A stretch of DNA of 64,000 nucleotides from Cycas panzhihuaensis (GCA_023213395.1 CM041465.1:113157741-113221740); one strand, 5' to 3'; shown: positions 1 through 12,108, counted from the first letter of the stretch. Notes: a model not told the origin generated them from the letters alone. A program made the numbers and translations.

Positions 1-1480
1 AAAAAACTTGAATGGAGGTAAATAGACCATAAACAAGATGAAACGTCCTAAAATGGGCCAACAAATAACACTAAACATGGTGTATTTATAGAACAGGGCA
101 TATTTCCACAAATGAAAAGCATCATTTCCATTCATTTCATATTATTGGCTTAGCATCTAGTAGTGAATCTCATCCTAAGATTCTTACAATGGCCTCTAGA
201 TTAGTTCAATAGTGATAATAAATCCTTAATCAGACATTTACAATGGCCTTTATCGATAAACCTAAAAAACTTCAATAAACATCTTTAAAATAAGCTAAGT
301 AGCCATCATGTAATCTCATGATACATATCTTATTATGACCTCAAACATAATGTAAACATCATAAACCCATGTATGCTTACATCAACCATTATTCAAAATA
401 AACATACTTGTCAAATATGTTAACCGAGTGATAAAACATGCCTTTTTTTATACATAAATACCATTATAAAATTAATAATGTTATCTCATCCAATAACTGC
501 CATACATGGTCTTGCTCATCTGCATACATGCATACCTCCCATATGCATCTAACCATCACAATCCTCTTGTCTGCATCAAAATACAACAATGCATATCCTT
601 ACCAATATACCTCATCAATTTGTTAACATTAAGGTGAGATTCAAAATATAAAGTCTTTCCTTCCCTCATTGGTAAACCACTTAATTTACATTGTGGGTAC
701 TAACTCACCATACCAAGCTACTATAACCTCATAATATGATAAAACCTTCAATGGTACCATTAATTAATCTTGAGATTTAGTGAGATGGCCAATCTCACAA
801 AACCTCAACCACATTTATAGGGAACTCAAATTCTTCTAAATCATAAATTCCACTATTCATATTTATCATATTATTGTCAACTCTAGGGAACCTCAACCCA
901 TACCAATAATAAGTAGTTAAATATGGATATTAACACCTATAGGGGATCTAGGCTATAAATCTATACTTAACCATTCACTTCTAACTACTTCATCTCACCT
1001 TTAAAAACTAGCCAACAAATCACACTCCATGTGTAATAGGTTCTTCCCCTACATGTTCAAAAACTAGTGCACCATATACTGTAGGAAAATAAATGTTCAT
1101 AAATTAATAAATACATATCATGCATCCTCAATACTTATCTCTTATAGATTTCAATAGTTATATGTGCCTCTTAACTTACCCTAATATGGTCAAATCACAA
1201 GCATAAACTTTTGGCATAATCTTGGCTTATCAAAACCTAATAGCAAGGTCCTTGTATAGGTTCATACTAACTCTATTAATTGACACCAATTCAAAATTAG
1301 CTTTCTCATCTACTACACTACTTCCACTAGGCTTAATAGTACCAACATACTCCAAGTGCCCACACTTACACATATTTACAGTAGTACATCAGTGATAAAC
1401 CCCATATATAAGCTCTAAATCAACATGGATAATAACTTATTAAAATATGTTCTCCTCATGTGAACCTTAATAACCATTGA
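1..1480. other. AT-rich DNA, no gene recognised
   Basis: No long open frame, RNA gene or clear transposon domain was recognised. It lies on the internal side of the minus-strand primer-binding-like site at 1481, so it may be internal sequence of a decayed minus-strand LTR element. On the minus strand, roughly 1390 down to 1250, about 45 codons read without a stop and include a CKCGH-type motif. I could not match this to a family. Confidence 0.4.
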
Positions 1481-1900
1481 CTCTAATACCAAGTGTTAGT
1501 AAAAATCCAATCTATAATAGGTATAGGATACAACAATAGATCAATATACCATGTTAAAGAATAATATAACATTGGAAGTATGAAAAATAAATCATAAGAT
1601 ATATACAAAACCATTATGTAAATCAAGGTGAATATAAGAACATGTAGAATCACCACGAGACATGAGATATAAACATGGAAAATTGAAACTAGGGAAAAAC
1701 CATAGGAGAAGGTTTGAGGTTAGCTCCACTCTATTAATTGTATAATAAATCTACTCCCTTCATTCTCAAGTTTCTCAAGTAGGTGTGTACATATTTATAT
1801 GATAATCCACCTCATAATAAGCCTATCACCTTTTAAAAGGCTTCTCACCTCCCGATGGGAGTTGACATTAGCATGCATGTATATGTCACCTTAACCAAAG
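1481..1900 (-). repeat. Possible LTR end with PBS-like site (element H)
   Basis: On the minus strand, positions 1491-1481 read TGGTATTAGAG, close to the TGGTATCAGAG initiator-Met primer binding site found in the other elements here. Two bases away, at 1494, the + strand begins TGTTAGTAAAA, as the inward end of a minus-strand LTR would. The far LTR boundary was not found and 1900 is only a guess. No second copy is visible in the window. Confidence 0.3.
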
Positions 1901-2995
1901 TTTAAGTAAAAGAATATTGAACACCATTTTATGTGTCTAACACCACATAAATTAAGACTCTAATTAAGAAAGAATCCTTAGTAAAGAGTAAAAATAAAGA
2001 GATCCTAAGTTGGCCTATGGGTATCATGGCATAACCATCATCATACCTTCCAATGAAGGGGACCTTTTAATTGTTGAATACCTTTACAAATCTTGTCATA
2101 CTCATCAAGTTAACCTTTTTAAAGCATGTGAGTAAAGCCTTAATTCAATCATTGAAAGTAACTAAGTTATCAATACTAAAAGGAGGAAGTATGGTCATAA
2201 TGATATTTTGTTCTTTGAGTGGGGATCTATAGCCAATTATCCCTATTATTATAAATCCTCTATAGGGTGTCTTTAGGTAATTTCCCTAAAACTCTCTTTT
2301 CTTTCTTATTTTTTATTTTTTATTTTTTTTATAATAATTTGATAGGAAAAAGAAATACTATAGCCTAAAAGACATGCTACATAAAGTTAATTTACTTAAA
2401 AAGTAATACAAGAAGAAATCCTAACATAAACCATAAAAAACTAGAAGATTTAGGTTTAGAATTTAGTATATAATAAAAATAGATCTAAAATACATAAAAT
2501 ATGGGTCAAAATAGTGGCCTCTAAATTACAATTCCAATAGTTTAGATGAAATTAAATTTAGATACTTATATAAAAAATTATGCCCATTTTAAAGAGGTTT
2601 ACTCTTAAGGATTTTAGGGAATATAATAATGCCTTCTACTAAAAATTTGATAACCTTTTTACTCAAATCTTTAATAGACTTGAAACTACTCCAAACAAAA
2701 ATATACTTTAAATTGCATAGATTAAAAAAACTAATTAAGTTGATTAGATAAATATAGCTAAAGTTATGGTCATTTAAAATTAAGGGAACAAATGTTTTGC
2801 TTTAAATATAATAATAACCAATAAGCTAAAATTAAAGTAGCCACAATTTTCATAATTATATCCCAAAACCTATAGTATATCCATTTAAAATTCATAGTAT
2901 GCCCCTATTTATCTTAAATTTTGCATTAGTTTTTTAAAATTTCTTTGTTTATACTCCTAGAATTGTAAATCTTTGAAATGCCAAAAACCCTTGTA
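1901..2995. other. AT-rich DNA, nothing recognised
   Basis: There is no coding signal or repeat structure that I can name, only a T-rich run near 2300-2330. It may be internal sequence of the minus-strand element whose LTR lies at 3230-3713. Confidence 0.4.
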
Positions 2996-3098
2996 ATATA
3001 GATAAATAGATAGATAGACAAATAGATAGATAAATAGATGGATAGATAAATAAATAGATAGATAGATAGATAGATATAGATATATAGATATATATATC
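2996..3098. repeat. (GATA)n microsatellite with GATATA tail
   Basis: An imperfect run of GATA/AATA tetranucleotides grades into ATATAG repeats at its right end. An open frame on the opposite strand here is only translated repeat (repeating Ile-Tyr-Leu-Ser) and is not a gene. Confidence 0.9.
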
Positions 3099-3208
3099 CT
3101 TTTTTCCTAAGTGTAAAACCTTATAACAAGATTGCGTTATAAACCCTCTAATGGAAATATATCTTTGAAAACCTACATTATAACAATGAGGAGGCAAAGG
3201 TTGGCCTT

Positions 3209-3220
3209 ACTTTGATACCA
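3209..3220 (-). other. Primer binding site of element I
   Basis: The minus strand reads TGGTATCAAAGT, one base off the initiator-Met tRNA complement. It stands nine bases outside the LTR start at 3230. This places the internal region of element I to the left. Confidence 0.55.
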
Positions 3221-3229
3221 CCTATAACA

Positions 3230-3713
3230 TGCTTTCTCTTATTCCCACTTTAACATAAAATATAAGAGCAAGATAACCTAAAAATAATCAAAGTGGATGA
3301 AGTAGAAAATGGAGATAAAGTTCACTAAAAAAAGCAAATGAAGACATTATAGTAAACTTCAATAAAACCAAGATTCAATTATGAGACATAACCATTATAA
3401 TACATAGGGTGGGCTATTTATAGGAAAAGTCTCACCCTCTCCTTATAATATTATTTTCACGTACCTATAAGTTACCAAATCCCTTACTTCCTTATTATTT
3501 AATTCCTCCAACCTTCACCTTTACTAACCTATTAACCTAATCTCATATGGTGAAGACTCATCATACTTGGGGTACCCTAAGGGTCACATTTAAAGGACTA
3601 ATAAGGAGTAAGTTTTAGAAATTGAATATAAGTCACTTACAATCAATTAATAAGTTGATTACTAAAACTTAAAACTTAGTAAATTTAATAAAATCATTAA
3701 GAGAAGTGTTACA
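3230..3713 (-). repeat. 5' LTR of minus-strand LTR retrotransposon (element I)
   Basis: On the minus strand this begins TGTAACACTTCTC, a common plant LTR start, and ends CA nine bases before a primer-binding site. A TATAAATAG promoter motif is readable on the minus strand at 3422-3414. Length is 484 bp. The internal part would lie below 3209, but no gag or pol domain could be read there and the partner LTR was not found. It abuts the gag region of copia element G, so element I probably inserted into G. Confidence 0.55.
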
Positions 3714-3999
3714 GTAAAAGATTATGAAAAAAAAAAATCTCATAAGTACATTATAGATAAAGAAGTTTGAAATGATTACAACCAGTAAAGAAACCTTAAG
3801 ACATTTGTGAATATTGAAGGTGGGCTAATTGACTAGTACGTTATTAATGGTTGAAGAATATATTGATGTAATAAGTAAAATCTTAGAACTATCCTTTACA
3901 GTAGAAGTAAATATTAGAGATGGAACATTTACAAGATTGATATCCCAAATAGAAGGAGTCTCAAGTTTGAGAGGTAGATCATAGTTTATTTAGGGAAAT

Positions 4000-4486
4000 T
4001 ATTAAGGGCAAAGTTCATTGAGATGATGAGAAGGTAGGAGCTTCACTCCTCAAGGATGGGGAAGGGGAAGAGGGGACAAGTGTAGGAATTTTAGACATAT
4101 CACTAACAAATATTAGTATAAAAAATGTGAAATGAGAAAGAGGAATGACCTGGGTATGATATAAATAAACACTACCATTAAAGAATCAAGTTATAGTACC
4201 TAAATACTTACAAAAGACTAATACATAGATTTACATTATTCAATGTGTATGGCATATAATGCTATGAAGTTTTAGTAATAATGACTATTGTAGAAAAGTG
4301 ATACTGTGTGATGATAACACTCAAGGAGTCAAAGAAAGAGGTGTTTTAATATTTGAAGCAAATAATGGAAAGAAGAAAATGATCCATGATTTATTACTAA
4401 TTCCTTGTATTAAATTTTTTTTTTTGTCTATAGGTCAAATTATAGAGCAATTTATAGATAAGAGTTCAATAATGGCAAATGTTTAA
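4000..4486 (+). pseudogene. copia gag tail and aspartic protease remnant (element G)
   Basis: A degenerate CCHC knuckle (KCRNFRHI then Asn-Lys-Tyr) appears near 4080-4115. From 4298 a 62-residue frame reads as copia protease: it begins ILCDDNTQGVKERG and ends with the LLLIPCIK...SIGQ motif that precedes GAG-pre-integrase. The DSGC active-site segment just upstream (about 4235-4260) is degraded. It is non-functional. Family assignment rests on motif order rather than identity. Confidence 0.65.
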
Positions 4487-4559
4487 TAATGGATATTTTA
4501 TAAAATTAGAAAAATCATTACAAATGGATGAATGACATCTAATATACTATTCAAACTTG

Positions 4560-5500
4560 TTATCACTCTATATAATCAAGTGTAGAATGTTGATTTAGAG
4601 AATGAAAATATACTTTGGCATCAAAGATATAGGTATCTTAATTATGGAGGCTAGTGATATTAAGAAGGAAATCTATAGTCAAAGTTCTTCAATTCAATAA
4701 TTTAATAAAAGTAATTATGAAATTTGTGAAGGATGCATTTTTGGGAAACACCACATAAACAAGTTTTCTATCTCTAAACATAAAGCCTATGCATATTTAA
4801 TATTGGTGCATACTGATTTATTTAGTTTGATAAATACTTTATCACTTAGGTAAATATAATATTTTATGGTATTATAGATAACTATACTAGGAAGATTTTG
4901 GTCTACTTCTTAAAGTATAAATCTAAAAACTTCAAAGTATTTATTGAGTTTAAAGCAATGTTTAAAAGGCAAAGTGGCTATAAGTTGAAAGTGATTTACT
5001 TAGATAACACAAGTGAGTTTATCTCTAATAATTTTAAGGAATCCTCTTACAAAATTAAGATTCAATATAAGTGTACAACTCCATACATACCATAATAGAA
5101 TGAAGTGTCAGAATAGAAGAATCATACCATTGTTGAAATGGAAAGATGCATGTTTAAGGTTAAAGAACATGGAAATAAGTTCAAGGTAGGAGTATTAAAT
5201 ATTATTATATATTTAGTAAATAGGAGTCTCATTAAGGAACTAGTAGATAGAACTCTCAAGGAGACATGGATAACTTTCAAGCCTAAAGTTAGGTACTTAT
5301 TTTTTAGTGGCTTAGACTATGCTCACATCCTAGATGAGAACACAATAAAGTTTGATATAAAAAGTATTAAGCACATCTTCATTAATTATTCACATAAACC
5401 AAAAGCATACAAGTAGTTTGACGTAAAATCCAAGAAATGTTTTCTTACTAGGGATGTCATATTTAGTGAAGATAGTACCTCCAAGAAGGATCCTATAAAT
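4560..5500 (+). pseudogene. copia integrase remnant (element G)
   Basis: The GAG-pre-integrase motif (WHQRYR, then CEGCIFGKHH near 4730-4755) leads into an integrase core. The sequence HTDLF (about 4810) marks the first catalytic Asp. At 4898 VYFLKYKSK matches the copia WVYFLK segment. The third-acid region near 5100 is degraded. The tail carries the FINYSHKPKAYK and RDVIFSE motifs that close copia integrase at about 5460. At least five stops or frame breaks make it dead. Confidence 0.7.
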
Positions 5501-5799
5501 GACAAATAAAAAGAAGTAATAGATGAAGTTGAGACATCTCAACCAATAATGACTAAAGCCAACACTAGCCAAAGCTCATAATTTTAACAAAAAGTCCTAA
5601 AGTGGATTGCCAAAAAATTATAACTCAACTAGCATTATTGATATTAATTTAAAAAGAAGAGTGATAAGATCATAATCCTAAGTTAAGTATGTATTGTTAA
5701 CTTAAGTTATAGATAAGGATAAACCATAAATATTTTAAGAGGTAAGTCAAACTAAAAAATAGATTCAAGCCATGAAGTCTAAGTACAATATCTTGATTT

Positions 5800-6560
5800 A
5801 AAATTGAACTTGGAGTTTTGTTGAGTTACCTACTAGTAGTGAAGTCATAAGTATGAAATTTTTGTATAAAATAAAGTATAAAGCTAATGGTACAATTGGA
5901 AAACACAAAGTAAGACTTATTACAAAAGGTTATGCTCAATAAGAAGGTATCAACTATAAGGAGTCTTTTACTTTGGTAGCATGGATGGATATAATCAAAA
6001 GCATCATAACACTTTCATTACAAGAATATTAGATAATTTTCCAGATGGATGTGATGTTGATATTTCTTAATATATGTGTCAATAAAGAAAAATATATTAC
6101 ATAATTATAGGGATTTGAAGCCAAAAGAAAACAAAATATTGTATGCAAATTGAAGAAAACATTATACAATCTAAAGAAATCTATTAGAGCTTAGTATTCT
6201 AGGATCAATAAATATTTTCAAGACAAAAAATTCTAGAATAGTCCTTTAGATCTAAAATTATATATAAAGATGGAAGGTACATCTATTCTAATAATTCTAT
6301 TATATGTTGATGATTTGATTTCCATAGGTGATAGTAAATAAATGATTAAATAATTTAAATAAAGTATTTGTTTAGAGTTAAAAGTGATAGAGCTTAGATA
6401 GTTGGACTACTTTCTTGGTGATAAGATTTGGAAAAGTGGTAATGGAATCCACATGACATAATCAAAGTATGTCATGGATATTCTTAAGAAGTTTAATATG
6501 AACAATTAAAAATCTATTGGAATCACTATTAAAGTAAGAATTGAGTAAAGATTATGATAC
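5800..6560 (+). pseudogene. copia reverse transcriptase remnant (element G)
   Basis: The RT starts near 5800 with W-x-FVELP and KIKYKANGTIGKHK, then KVRLITKGYAQ. The catalytic box YVDDLIS is intact at about 6303-6320, unlike elements A and D, which have an Asn at the first Asp. Many TAA/TAG stops interrupt the frame, several at expected Gln or Trp positions. It cannot encode an active enzyme. Confidence 0.7.
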
Positions 6561-6839
6561 TACCTTAGTTAATGTAATATTATATCAACAATTGATAATC
6601 AACCTTATTTACTTAATAACAACAAGAATAGATATAATATTTAAAGTTAATATAGTCTTTATTATATATATATATATATATAATCATAAGGAAGAGCATT
6701 AGAAAGTAATAAATAAAATTCTATAATATATTAAAGGAATTAGAAAGTATTAACTTCATTACATAATAATAGGAGATTATAGATTATAAGGATACATAGA
6801 GGTAATTGGTCTAAAGATATAAAGGATAAAAGGTTGAGA

Positions 6840-7200
6840 TTAGGCTACATATTCAAGATTGGTATAGAAATAATAGTATGGTGCACCAAGAAGTTATCAT
6901 TTATTTATTTATCATAAGTAGTATGGCTCAATTATGTATTTTTAGATCTATATCAATAATAAATAGGACCGACTCTAATATACTATGATAACTAGAGTAC
7001 AAACTAAATGACTAACAACCCAGCCCTACATAGTAGAACCAAGTATATTTAGATTGAATAGCACTACATCAAAGAAATATATAATAGGAAAACATCAAAC
7101 CACATCATTATAGAACTAAATACTAGATTGCAAATATCTTTATAAAATCTTTATCAAGAATAAAACACTATAAATTTACAGATGATTTAGGTGTCAACCC
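6840..7200 (+). pseudogene. copia RNase H remnant (element G)
   Basis: Fragments of copia RNase H are readable: RLGYIFKI near 6835, the NRTDSNIL-like substrate region near 6965, and a final ANIFIKSL motif near 7130-7155 corresponding to the family's ADIFTKPL box, followed by DDLGVNPN. The copia coding region normally stops here, just before the polypurine tract. In this copy gypsy C begins at 7209. Confidence 0.65.
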
Positions 7201-7208
7201 AAATGTGT

Positions 7209-8035
7209 TGTCATGGCTTGACTTTGATGGTCTAGAATTTGTAACCCCTCTTTATTTGTGTCAATTGGAATTGTAATAAGTTCCATAATAAATGTATGCC
7301 CTAGTTATCCTAAACCTTAGATTATAGGAAGCTTAATCTCTTTAGACTTAAAATAACATAATATAAATACCTAATAAATATTTCCAATCTAAGTGGACTA
7401 CTATCATATTTCTAAATAATCACTCAAAAGGCTTCTTGACTAAGCGAGCATATTAAAAAATAATATTCTTAAGAATAAATTTACTTTACACAAACTAATG
7501 CATATATATTCTTATAAATATAATTCTAATAAAAATAACCAAATTGCTTGAATAAATCCATTACCTAACCATTCAAAGTCCTATATAGGAAGTTGTCCCC
7601 AAGCTTGGGTACATGATATGAATGATAATTTACTAGTAAATTATCTTAGTATACAACTACCCTAAGTTCCCAACAAGGTCCTAACATAGTATTTTGATGA
7701 TATAATATTACACATAAAATATTGATATATTAGCCTCATCTGATAGTTTGATACTACATATAGCTTTCTACTAAATTAATTTCTTTAGACTATATTATAG
7801 TAATCTCCCACATGTTGTATACCATGTAAATAAGGAGAGGAAGAGAAACTCCATTAATGTAATTCTCTTCTACAAACAAAGAGCAAGCATGCTCAACTCT
7901 CAAAAGAAAATGGAACCTAATTAACCTTATTTCCTTAAAAATTTAGAGGGATAGGAAATCACTCAACCTAAATTCCTTTCAAATATTAATTATATTATAA
8001 TAAATTTAGAGGAACAGGAAATCCCTCAATCTAAT
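7209..8035 (-). repeat. Element C 3' LTR, part 1
   Basis: This matches the right-hand LTR from 58776 onward: the shared TCTAGAATTT near the edge, then AAACCTTAGA...AGGAAGCTTAAT, and so on. It ends at element A's target site CTAAT (8031-8035). The remainder resumes at 36444. Confidence 0.8.
8031..8035. repeat. Target-site duplication of element A (left), CTAAT
   Basis: CTAAT immediately precedes the TGAAATGGG start of A's 5' LTR and recurs at 36439-36443, directly after A's 3' LTR. C's LTR sequence continues across the joined site. Confidence 0.85.
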
Positions 8036-8318
8036 TGAAATGGGTTAATGTCACAAGGTCATTACATTAGTTGATTATTCCTAAAAAGGGTCTTAAGTGA
8101 ACTTTAAATTAGATCACTTAAGTGAAATGCACTTTTATGTGCATTATATATAATTTCATTTCACTTAACTCTAATGCTTCCTCTCTTTATATAAAAGTAA
8201 AAGCTCAATGGAAGAGGCTCATTCTTACCTCTCTATTTTACGAGAGCTACTCTGTTTCTCTTAAGTCTCTCTTACTCCCTTGTTTACCTTTGTGTTTAGT
8301 ACATAGAGATGAAGGATA
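8036..8318 (+). repeat. Element A 5' LTR, part 1
   Basis: Aligns along its length with 36141 onward. It contains a TATATAAAAG promoter motif at 8188-8197. It is interrupted at GGATA by element D; its last 15 bp are at 13660-13674. Confidence 0.85.
8314..8318. repeat. Target-site duplication of element D (left), GGATA
   Basis: GGATA is repeated at 13655-13659. The uninterrupted site is visible in A's 3' LTR near 36418-36422. Confidence 0.92.
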
Positions 8319-8964
8319 TGTTGGATATTGTGACAACAATATTTTGGGGTTAAAATTTTGGTGTGTTTTTGGCGCAGTTTCCTCCCCTAGTGTTTCTTGG
8401 GGGTTCCAATGGGGGCAAGAGCCCCCCTTGGATAGGGGGTGTGGGGGGCATGGAACACCCCCCGCTAAGAGGGGGTTCAGGGGCAATAGCCCTTGACCCA
8501 AAAAATTAGCCATATATACCTTATCAAATTGTAAAGAGAATCAGGGTTGTTCGATAAAAATACCCTAGATTCTATAGCTGAGATTTATGCCTTGGATGTC
8601 CCTCTCATATAGCCCATTTTAGGACTTTTCTTATTGTGTTATAATGTAATGCAATGTACTGTGATGAGGTCGGTAGCTGGTTGTTGTTCCTGAGAGCACT
8701 CTGTAACTGAGGTGTATTGTTTCTCCATTCTACAATAATAAAGATCGATACCTTTCCTATGTGGATGTTTCCCTAGCATACTGCTAGGGTTTTACCACAT
8801 TATATCAGGTGCATATGTGATGTTTAGCTTGCATTTTCATGTTATTGTATAACCTCTAATTTTAGAACTTGCATGTAATTTTAAGTTTTGATTTCTGTAA
8901 CTAGTTGTAAGAATGCAATAGATCTTGGTGGCAGTTAAAGGGTTAGGACCTTGTATTCTCAACA
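8319..8964 (+). repeat. Element D 5' LTR
   Basis: Begins TGTTGGATATTG and ends TCTCAACA. It holds a GC-rich block with stem-loops at about 8385-8495 and an AATAAA at 8737-8742, which may be the polyadenylation signal. Open frames on both strands in the GC-rich block are chance. Confidence 0.93.
8385..8500. other. GC-rich stem-loop block in D LTR
   Basis: The arms CCAATGGGGGC and GCCCCCCTTGG flank an AAGA loop. A second stem-loop (GGGGGG...CCCCCC) lies just downstream. The 3' LTR copy (about 13085-13190) keeps the first stem with a different mismatch and an altered loop (GAGA). The block stands out in a very AT-rich setting. Confidence 0.7.
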
Positions 8965-8966
8965 AG

Positions 8967-8978
8967 TGGTATCAGAGC
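8967..8978 (+). other. Element D primer binding site
   Basis: TGGTATCAGAGC, the complement of the plant initiator methionyl-tRNA 3' end, two bases after the 5' LTR. Confidence 0.92.
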
Positions 8979-9035
8979 CAATCTTTTTCTTGCAGCAAGT
9001 TTGTGAAGGTTTTGATGTCATCTTTTCTACACCAA

Positions 9036-10250
9036 ATGGTGAAACTAGCAGGTGCAAAGTTCGAGGTGGAGAAATTCAATGGTAAAAACAACTTTGAGTT
9101 GTGGAAGCTAAAAGTACATGATGTTCTTGTACAACAAGGTTTGTACAAAGCCCTTGTAGGTAAATCAAAGAAACCCACAGGGATAGACGAGGATGAATGG
9201 GATGACTTAGATAAAAAGGTACTTAGCACAATATGATTATGCTTGGCAGATGAAGTCTTATTTAACATCACAGGGGAAGAGACAGCAGCAGGATTATGGA
9301 GCTGGTTAGAAGGACTGTATATGACCAAATCAGTAACGAATCGAGTCTACCTGAAGAGGTAACTGTACTCGTTATGGATGAAGAAAATTACAAAAATTAC
9401 TGACTATTTAAATATTTTTAATACTCTTATTTGTTAGTTGACTAGTATCGATGTTAAAATTGAGGATGAGGACAAGGTTGTTACCTTGTTATGCGCATTA
9501 TCCTAATCTTGGGATAATATCGTCACCTCAATTAGTTTTAGCAGTATAGATGTATTGGATTATGATTCTATTGTGAGTGCTTTGCTAATGGAAGAAGTGC
9601 AGAGGAAATCTAGTTTTGAAACCTCCATACTAGAGGCTATGACAGTAAGGGGTAGAACTTTTGAGAGAGGACAAAACTCCAGGGATACATCAAGCTCCAA
9701 ATCAAAGAGCAAAAAGAGTAAGCTTATGTGTTGGCATTGTAATAAGATCGATCACCTCAAGAAGGATTCTTACAAAAGGAAGGAGTTCCAGAAAAAGGAA
9801 GATCCTACCAAGAAGGTGAATCAGGTGGAGTCAAATCAAGGTATGGATGATGATGTCTTGGTTGCTTATAATGTTTCTCATTATCACCATGACTGGTTAT
9901 TAGATTTAGGTGCTTCACACCACATGTGTCCACATAAGAGTTGGTTCTCATCATACCAACCTCTTGATGGTGGTGATGTGCTTATGGGAAATGAAGTTTC
10001 TTATAAGATAGTGGGTATTGGTAGCATCAGAATTAAGATGTTTGATGGGGTAGTTAGAACATTAATTGAGGTTAGACATGTACTTGATTTGAAAATGAAT
10101 CTAATTTCCTTAGGTGAATTAGATTTGAGTGGTTTTAAGCATACAGGTTATGAAGGAGTCCTAAAGGTGTTAAAGGGTGCCTTGGTTATTATGAAAGCCT
10201 TAAAGAAAGGAAATCTTTATATCTTAGTGGTAAGTACAGATGTCATCTAA
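9036..10250 (+). pseudogene. copia gag and protease (element D)
   Basis: Gag forms the capsid-like particle, and the aspartic protease matures the polyprotein. A start at 9036 or in frame at 9015 is possible; both precede KFEVEKFNGKNNFELWK. Stops occur at 9234, 9360 and 9435, the last two at expected Gln codons. From 9555 a 231-codon frame includes a zinc knuckle (CWHCNKIDH, near 9727) whose last Cys is Ser. It also includes protease WLLDLGASHHM (9893-9926), with Leu where the catalytic D-S/T-G has Ser/Thr. Both changes argue for loss of function. Confidence 0.85.
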
Positions 10251-10279
10251 GTAGTTATAGCATCAAAGACTGTAGAAGA

Positions 10280-11187
10280 TCCAGCTCAGTTATGGAATCA
10301 GAGACTTGGGCACATGAGTGAGAAAGGACTTAAGGTGTTGATAAACTATAAGTTGCTTCCTAACTTGCAACTTTCAGATTTGGCTTTCTATAAACATTAT
10401 ATTTTTAGAAAGTAGTGTAGACTCAAGTTTAAAGTAGGGAGTCACACTAGTAAAGGCGTTCTAGATTACATACATTTAGATGTATGGGAACTAGTCCCTA
10501 AAATATCTTATGGAGGATCATTATATTATGTCACATTTATAGATGATTACTCCATGAGGGTCTGGGTCTATTTTTTGAAAAGAAAATCTCAAGTTTTCAG
10601 TGTGTTTAAGCAGTTCAAGGCTTTAGTTGAGAATAGTATTGATAAGATAATCAAATATTTAAGAACTAACAATGGAGGTGAGTTCAACTCCTTGGAGTTT
10701 GAAAACTATTGCAGAGAAGATGGGATTGAAAGACACAAGACCACTAGCTATACTCCACAACAAAATGGCATTTCTAAGCACATGAATAGGATACTCTTGG
10801 AAAGAGCAAGAAGCATGCTAAGTAATGAAGGAGTGGAGCAGGGCTTGTGGGCGTGTCGCTCAAACAACTTGCTATCTGGTAAATAAGTCACCATCACTTA
10901 CAATAGATTGCAAGATTCCTAAAGAGGTATGGACTGGACATCCGTATGACTATTCAAATTTAAAAGTTTTTGGTTGTGATGCTTATGCTTGGACTGACAA
11001 AAGTAAATGTTCAAAGTTAGACCCAAAATCCAAGAGATATATCTTTGTTGGTTATGGTGATAAGCATGGTGTGAAGGGATACTGGTTGTGGGATCCTACT
11101 GCCCACAAAATCACCATTAATAGAGATGTCATATTTGATGAATCTCCCCTTATAAAATCAGATAATGTAGAAGCTGAAATGAAATAG
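10280..11187 (+). pseudogene. copia integrase (element D)
   Basis: GAG-pre-integrase LWNQRLGHMS (about 10293) is followed by a core with first acid in YIHLDVW (about 10475) and FIDDYS (about 10540). The second catalytic position reads RTNNGGEF (Asn codon 10668-10670, Asp expected). The third reads NGISKHMNR (Lys codon 10776-10778, Glu expected). The C-terminus has KSKRYIFVGYG and RDVIFDE. A stop sits at 10413 at an expected Gln, and a frame break near 10850 joins two open frames. Inactive by catalytic loss alone. Confidence 0.88.
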
Positions 11188-11403
11188 GAGTAGCAAGTTG
11201 AACATCAACAAGTCAAGTTTGAAATGTAACCATTTATGGAATCAGAAGAGCATGGAGATCTTTCTGAAGATGAATCAGTAGTAGATTCACAGGAGTATGT
11301 GGATACTCCTCTGCCAATAGTTAGAAGATCTACATGAATTAGTCATCTACCTGATAGGTACAACCCTTCTATTTCTATTGCTTTAGTTTCTAATGATAGT
11401 GAG

Positions 11404-12108
11404 CCCACATGTTATCAGGAAGCAGTAGATGATATCCATGGAGAGAAGTGGATAAGGGCTATGCAGGAAGAGATAGATCCTTTGAAGAAAAATAATTCAT
11501 GGGACTTGGTAGAACTTCCACATGGCAAGAAGACTGTTGGTTACAGGTGGGTTTTCAAAAAGAAAATAGATGTTGATGGAAAGGTTGATAAATACAGGGT
11601 AAGACTGATGGCTAAAGATTTTGTACAGAAAGTAGGTATTGCCTTTCATGAGATCTTTTCACCAGTTGTCAAACTTGTTTCAATTCGAGTGTTGTTAGCA
11701 TTAGTAGCTTCTCTTGATTTGGAGTTGGAGTAGTTAGATGTAAAAATAACTTTTCTACATGGAGATTTAAATGAGGAGATCTATATAGATCAACCATAAG
11801 GGTTTGTACAAGATGGCAGGAAAAGACTTGTTTGTAGGCTCAGGAAATCATTATATGGCCTGAAGCAATCACCCAGGCAATGGTACAAGAAGTTTGATAC
11901 CTTCATGGAGAGCCAAAATTTTAAAAGAAGTGAGTATGATCATTGTGTTTACTTTAAATGTATGGATAATGGCTTATTCATTATCTTGGTATTATATGTT
12001 AATGACATGCTAGTTACAAGTAAGAGCATGGAAGAAATCAATAAGCTAAAGGCTCAATTAGCTAGGGCTTTTGATATGAAGGATTTAGGAGATGCAAAAT
12101 AAATCTTA
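11404..12108 (+). pseudogene. copia reverse transcriptase (element D)
   Basis: The RT opens with the EAVDDIHGEKWI-like region and MQEEIDPLKKNNSWDLVELP (11461), then GYRWVFKKK and the PVVKLVSIRVLLAL motif. A stop at 11731 falls at the expected Gln of ELEQLDVK. The catalytic box reads YVNDMLV with Asn codon 12001-12003 in place of Asp. A further stop at 12100 is at the Gln of the KQILG motif. Confidence 0.88.

Larger units (their letters stand above)
3714..7208 (+). mobile_element. Decayed Ty1/copia element G, left part
   Basis: Gag zinc knuckle, protease, GAG-pre-integrase, integrase, RT and RNase H signatures occur in copia order on the + strand, all broken by stops. The 5' LTR was not found; element I occupies that side. 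The coding region runs to the usual end of copia RNase H at about 7200, where gypsy element C begins. The polypurine tract and 3' LTR seem to resume at 60934. A short (AT)n tract (6661-6682) interrupts the RNase H side. Confidence 0.75.

Noticed and set aside
438-626. 62-codon + strand frame
   Set aside because: AT-rich, no motif, no homologue recognised. Expected by chance in this composition.
1250-1390. Minus-strand stretch of about 45 codons with a CKCGH motif
   Set aside because: Too short to assign. Could be an old gag remnant of element H, but there is no second domain in support.
2949-3197. 82-codon minus-strand frame
   Set aside because: Mostly translated GATA microsatellite.
8385-8500. 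GC-rich block as a structural RNA gene or tRNA
   Set aside because: It is repeated in both D LTRs, has no cloverleaf or box A/B pattern, and is explained as an LTR part.
8122-8513. Overlapping open frames on both strands (124 and 88 codons)
   Set aside because: They cross A's 5' LTR, D's TSD and D's GC-rich LTR block. No domain, and they span two elements.
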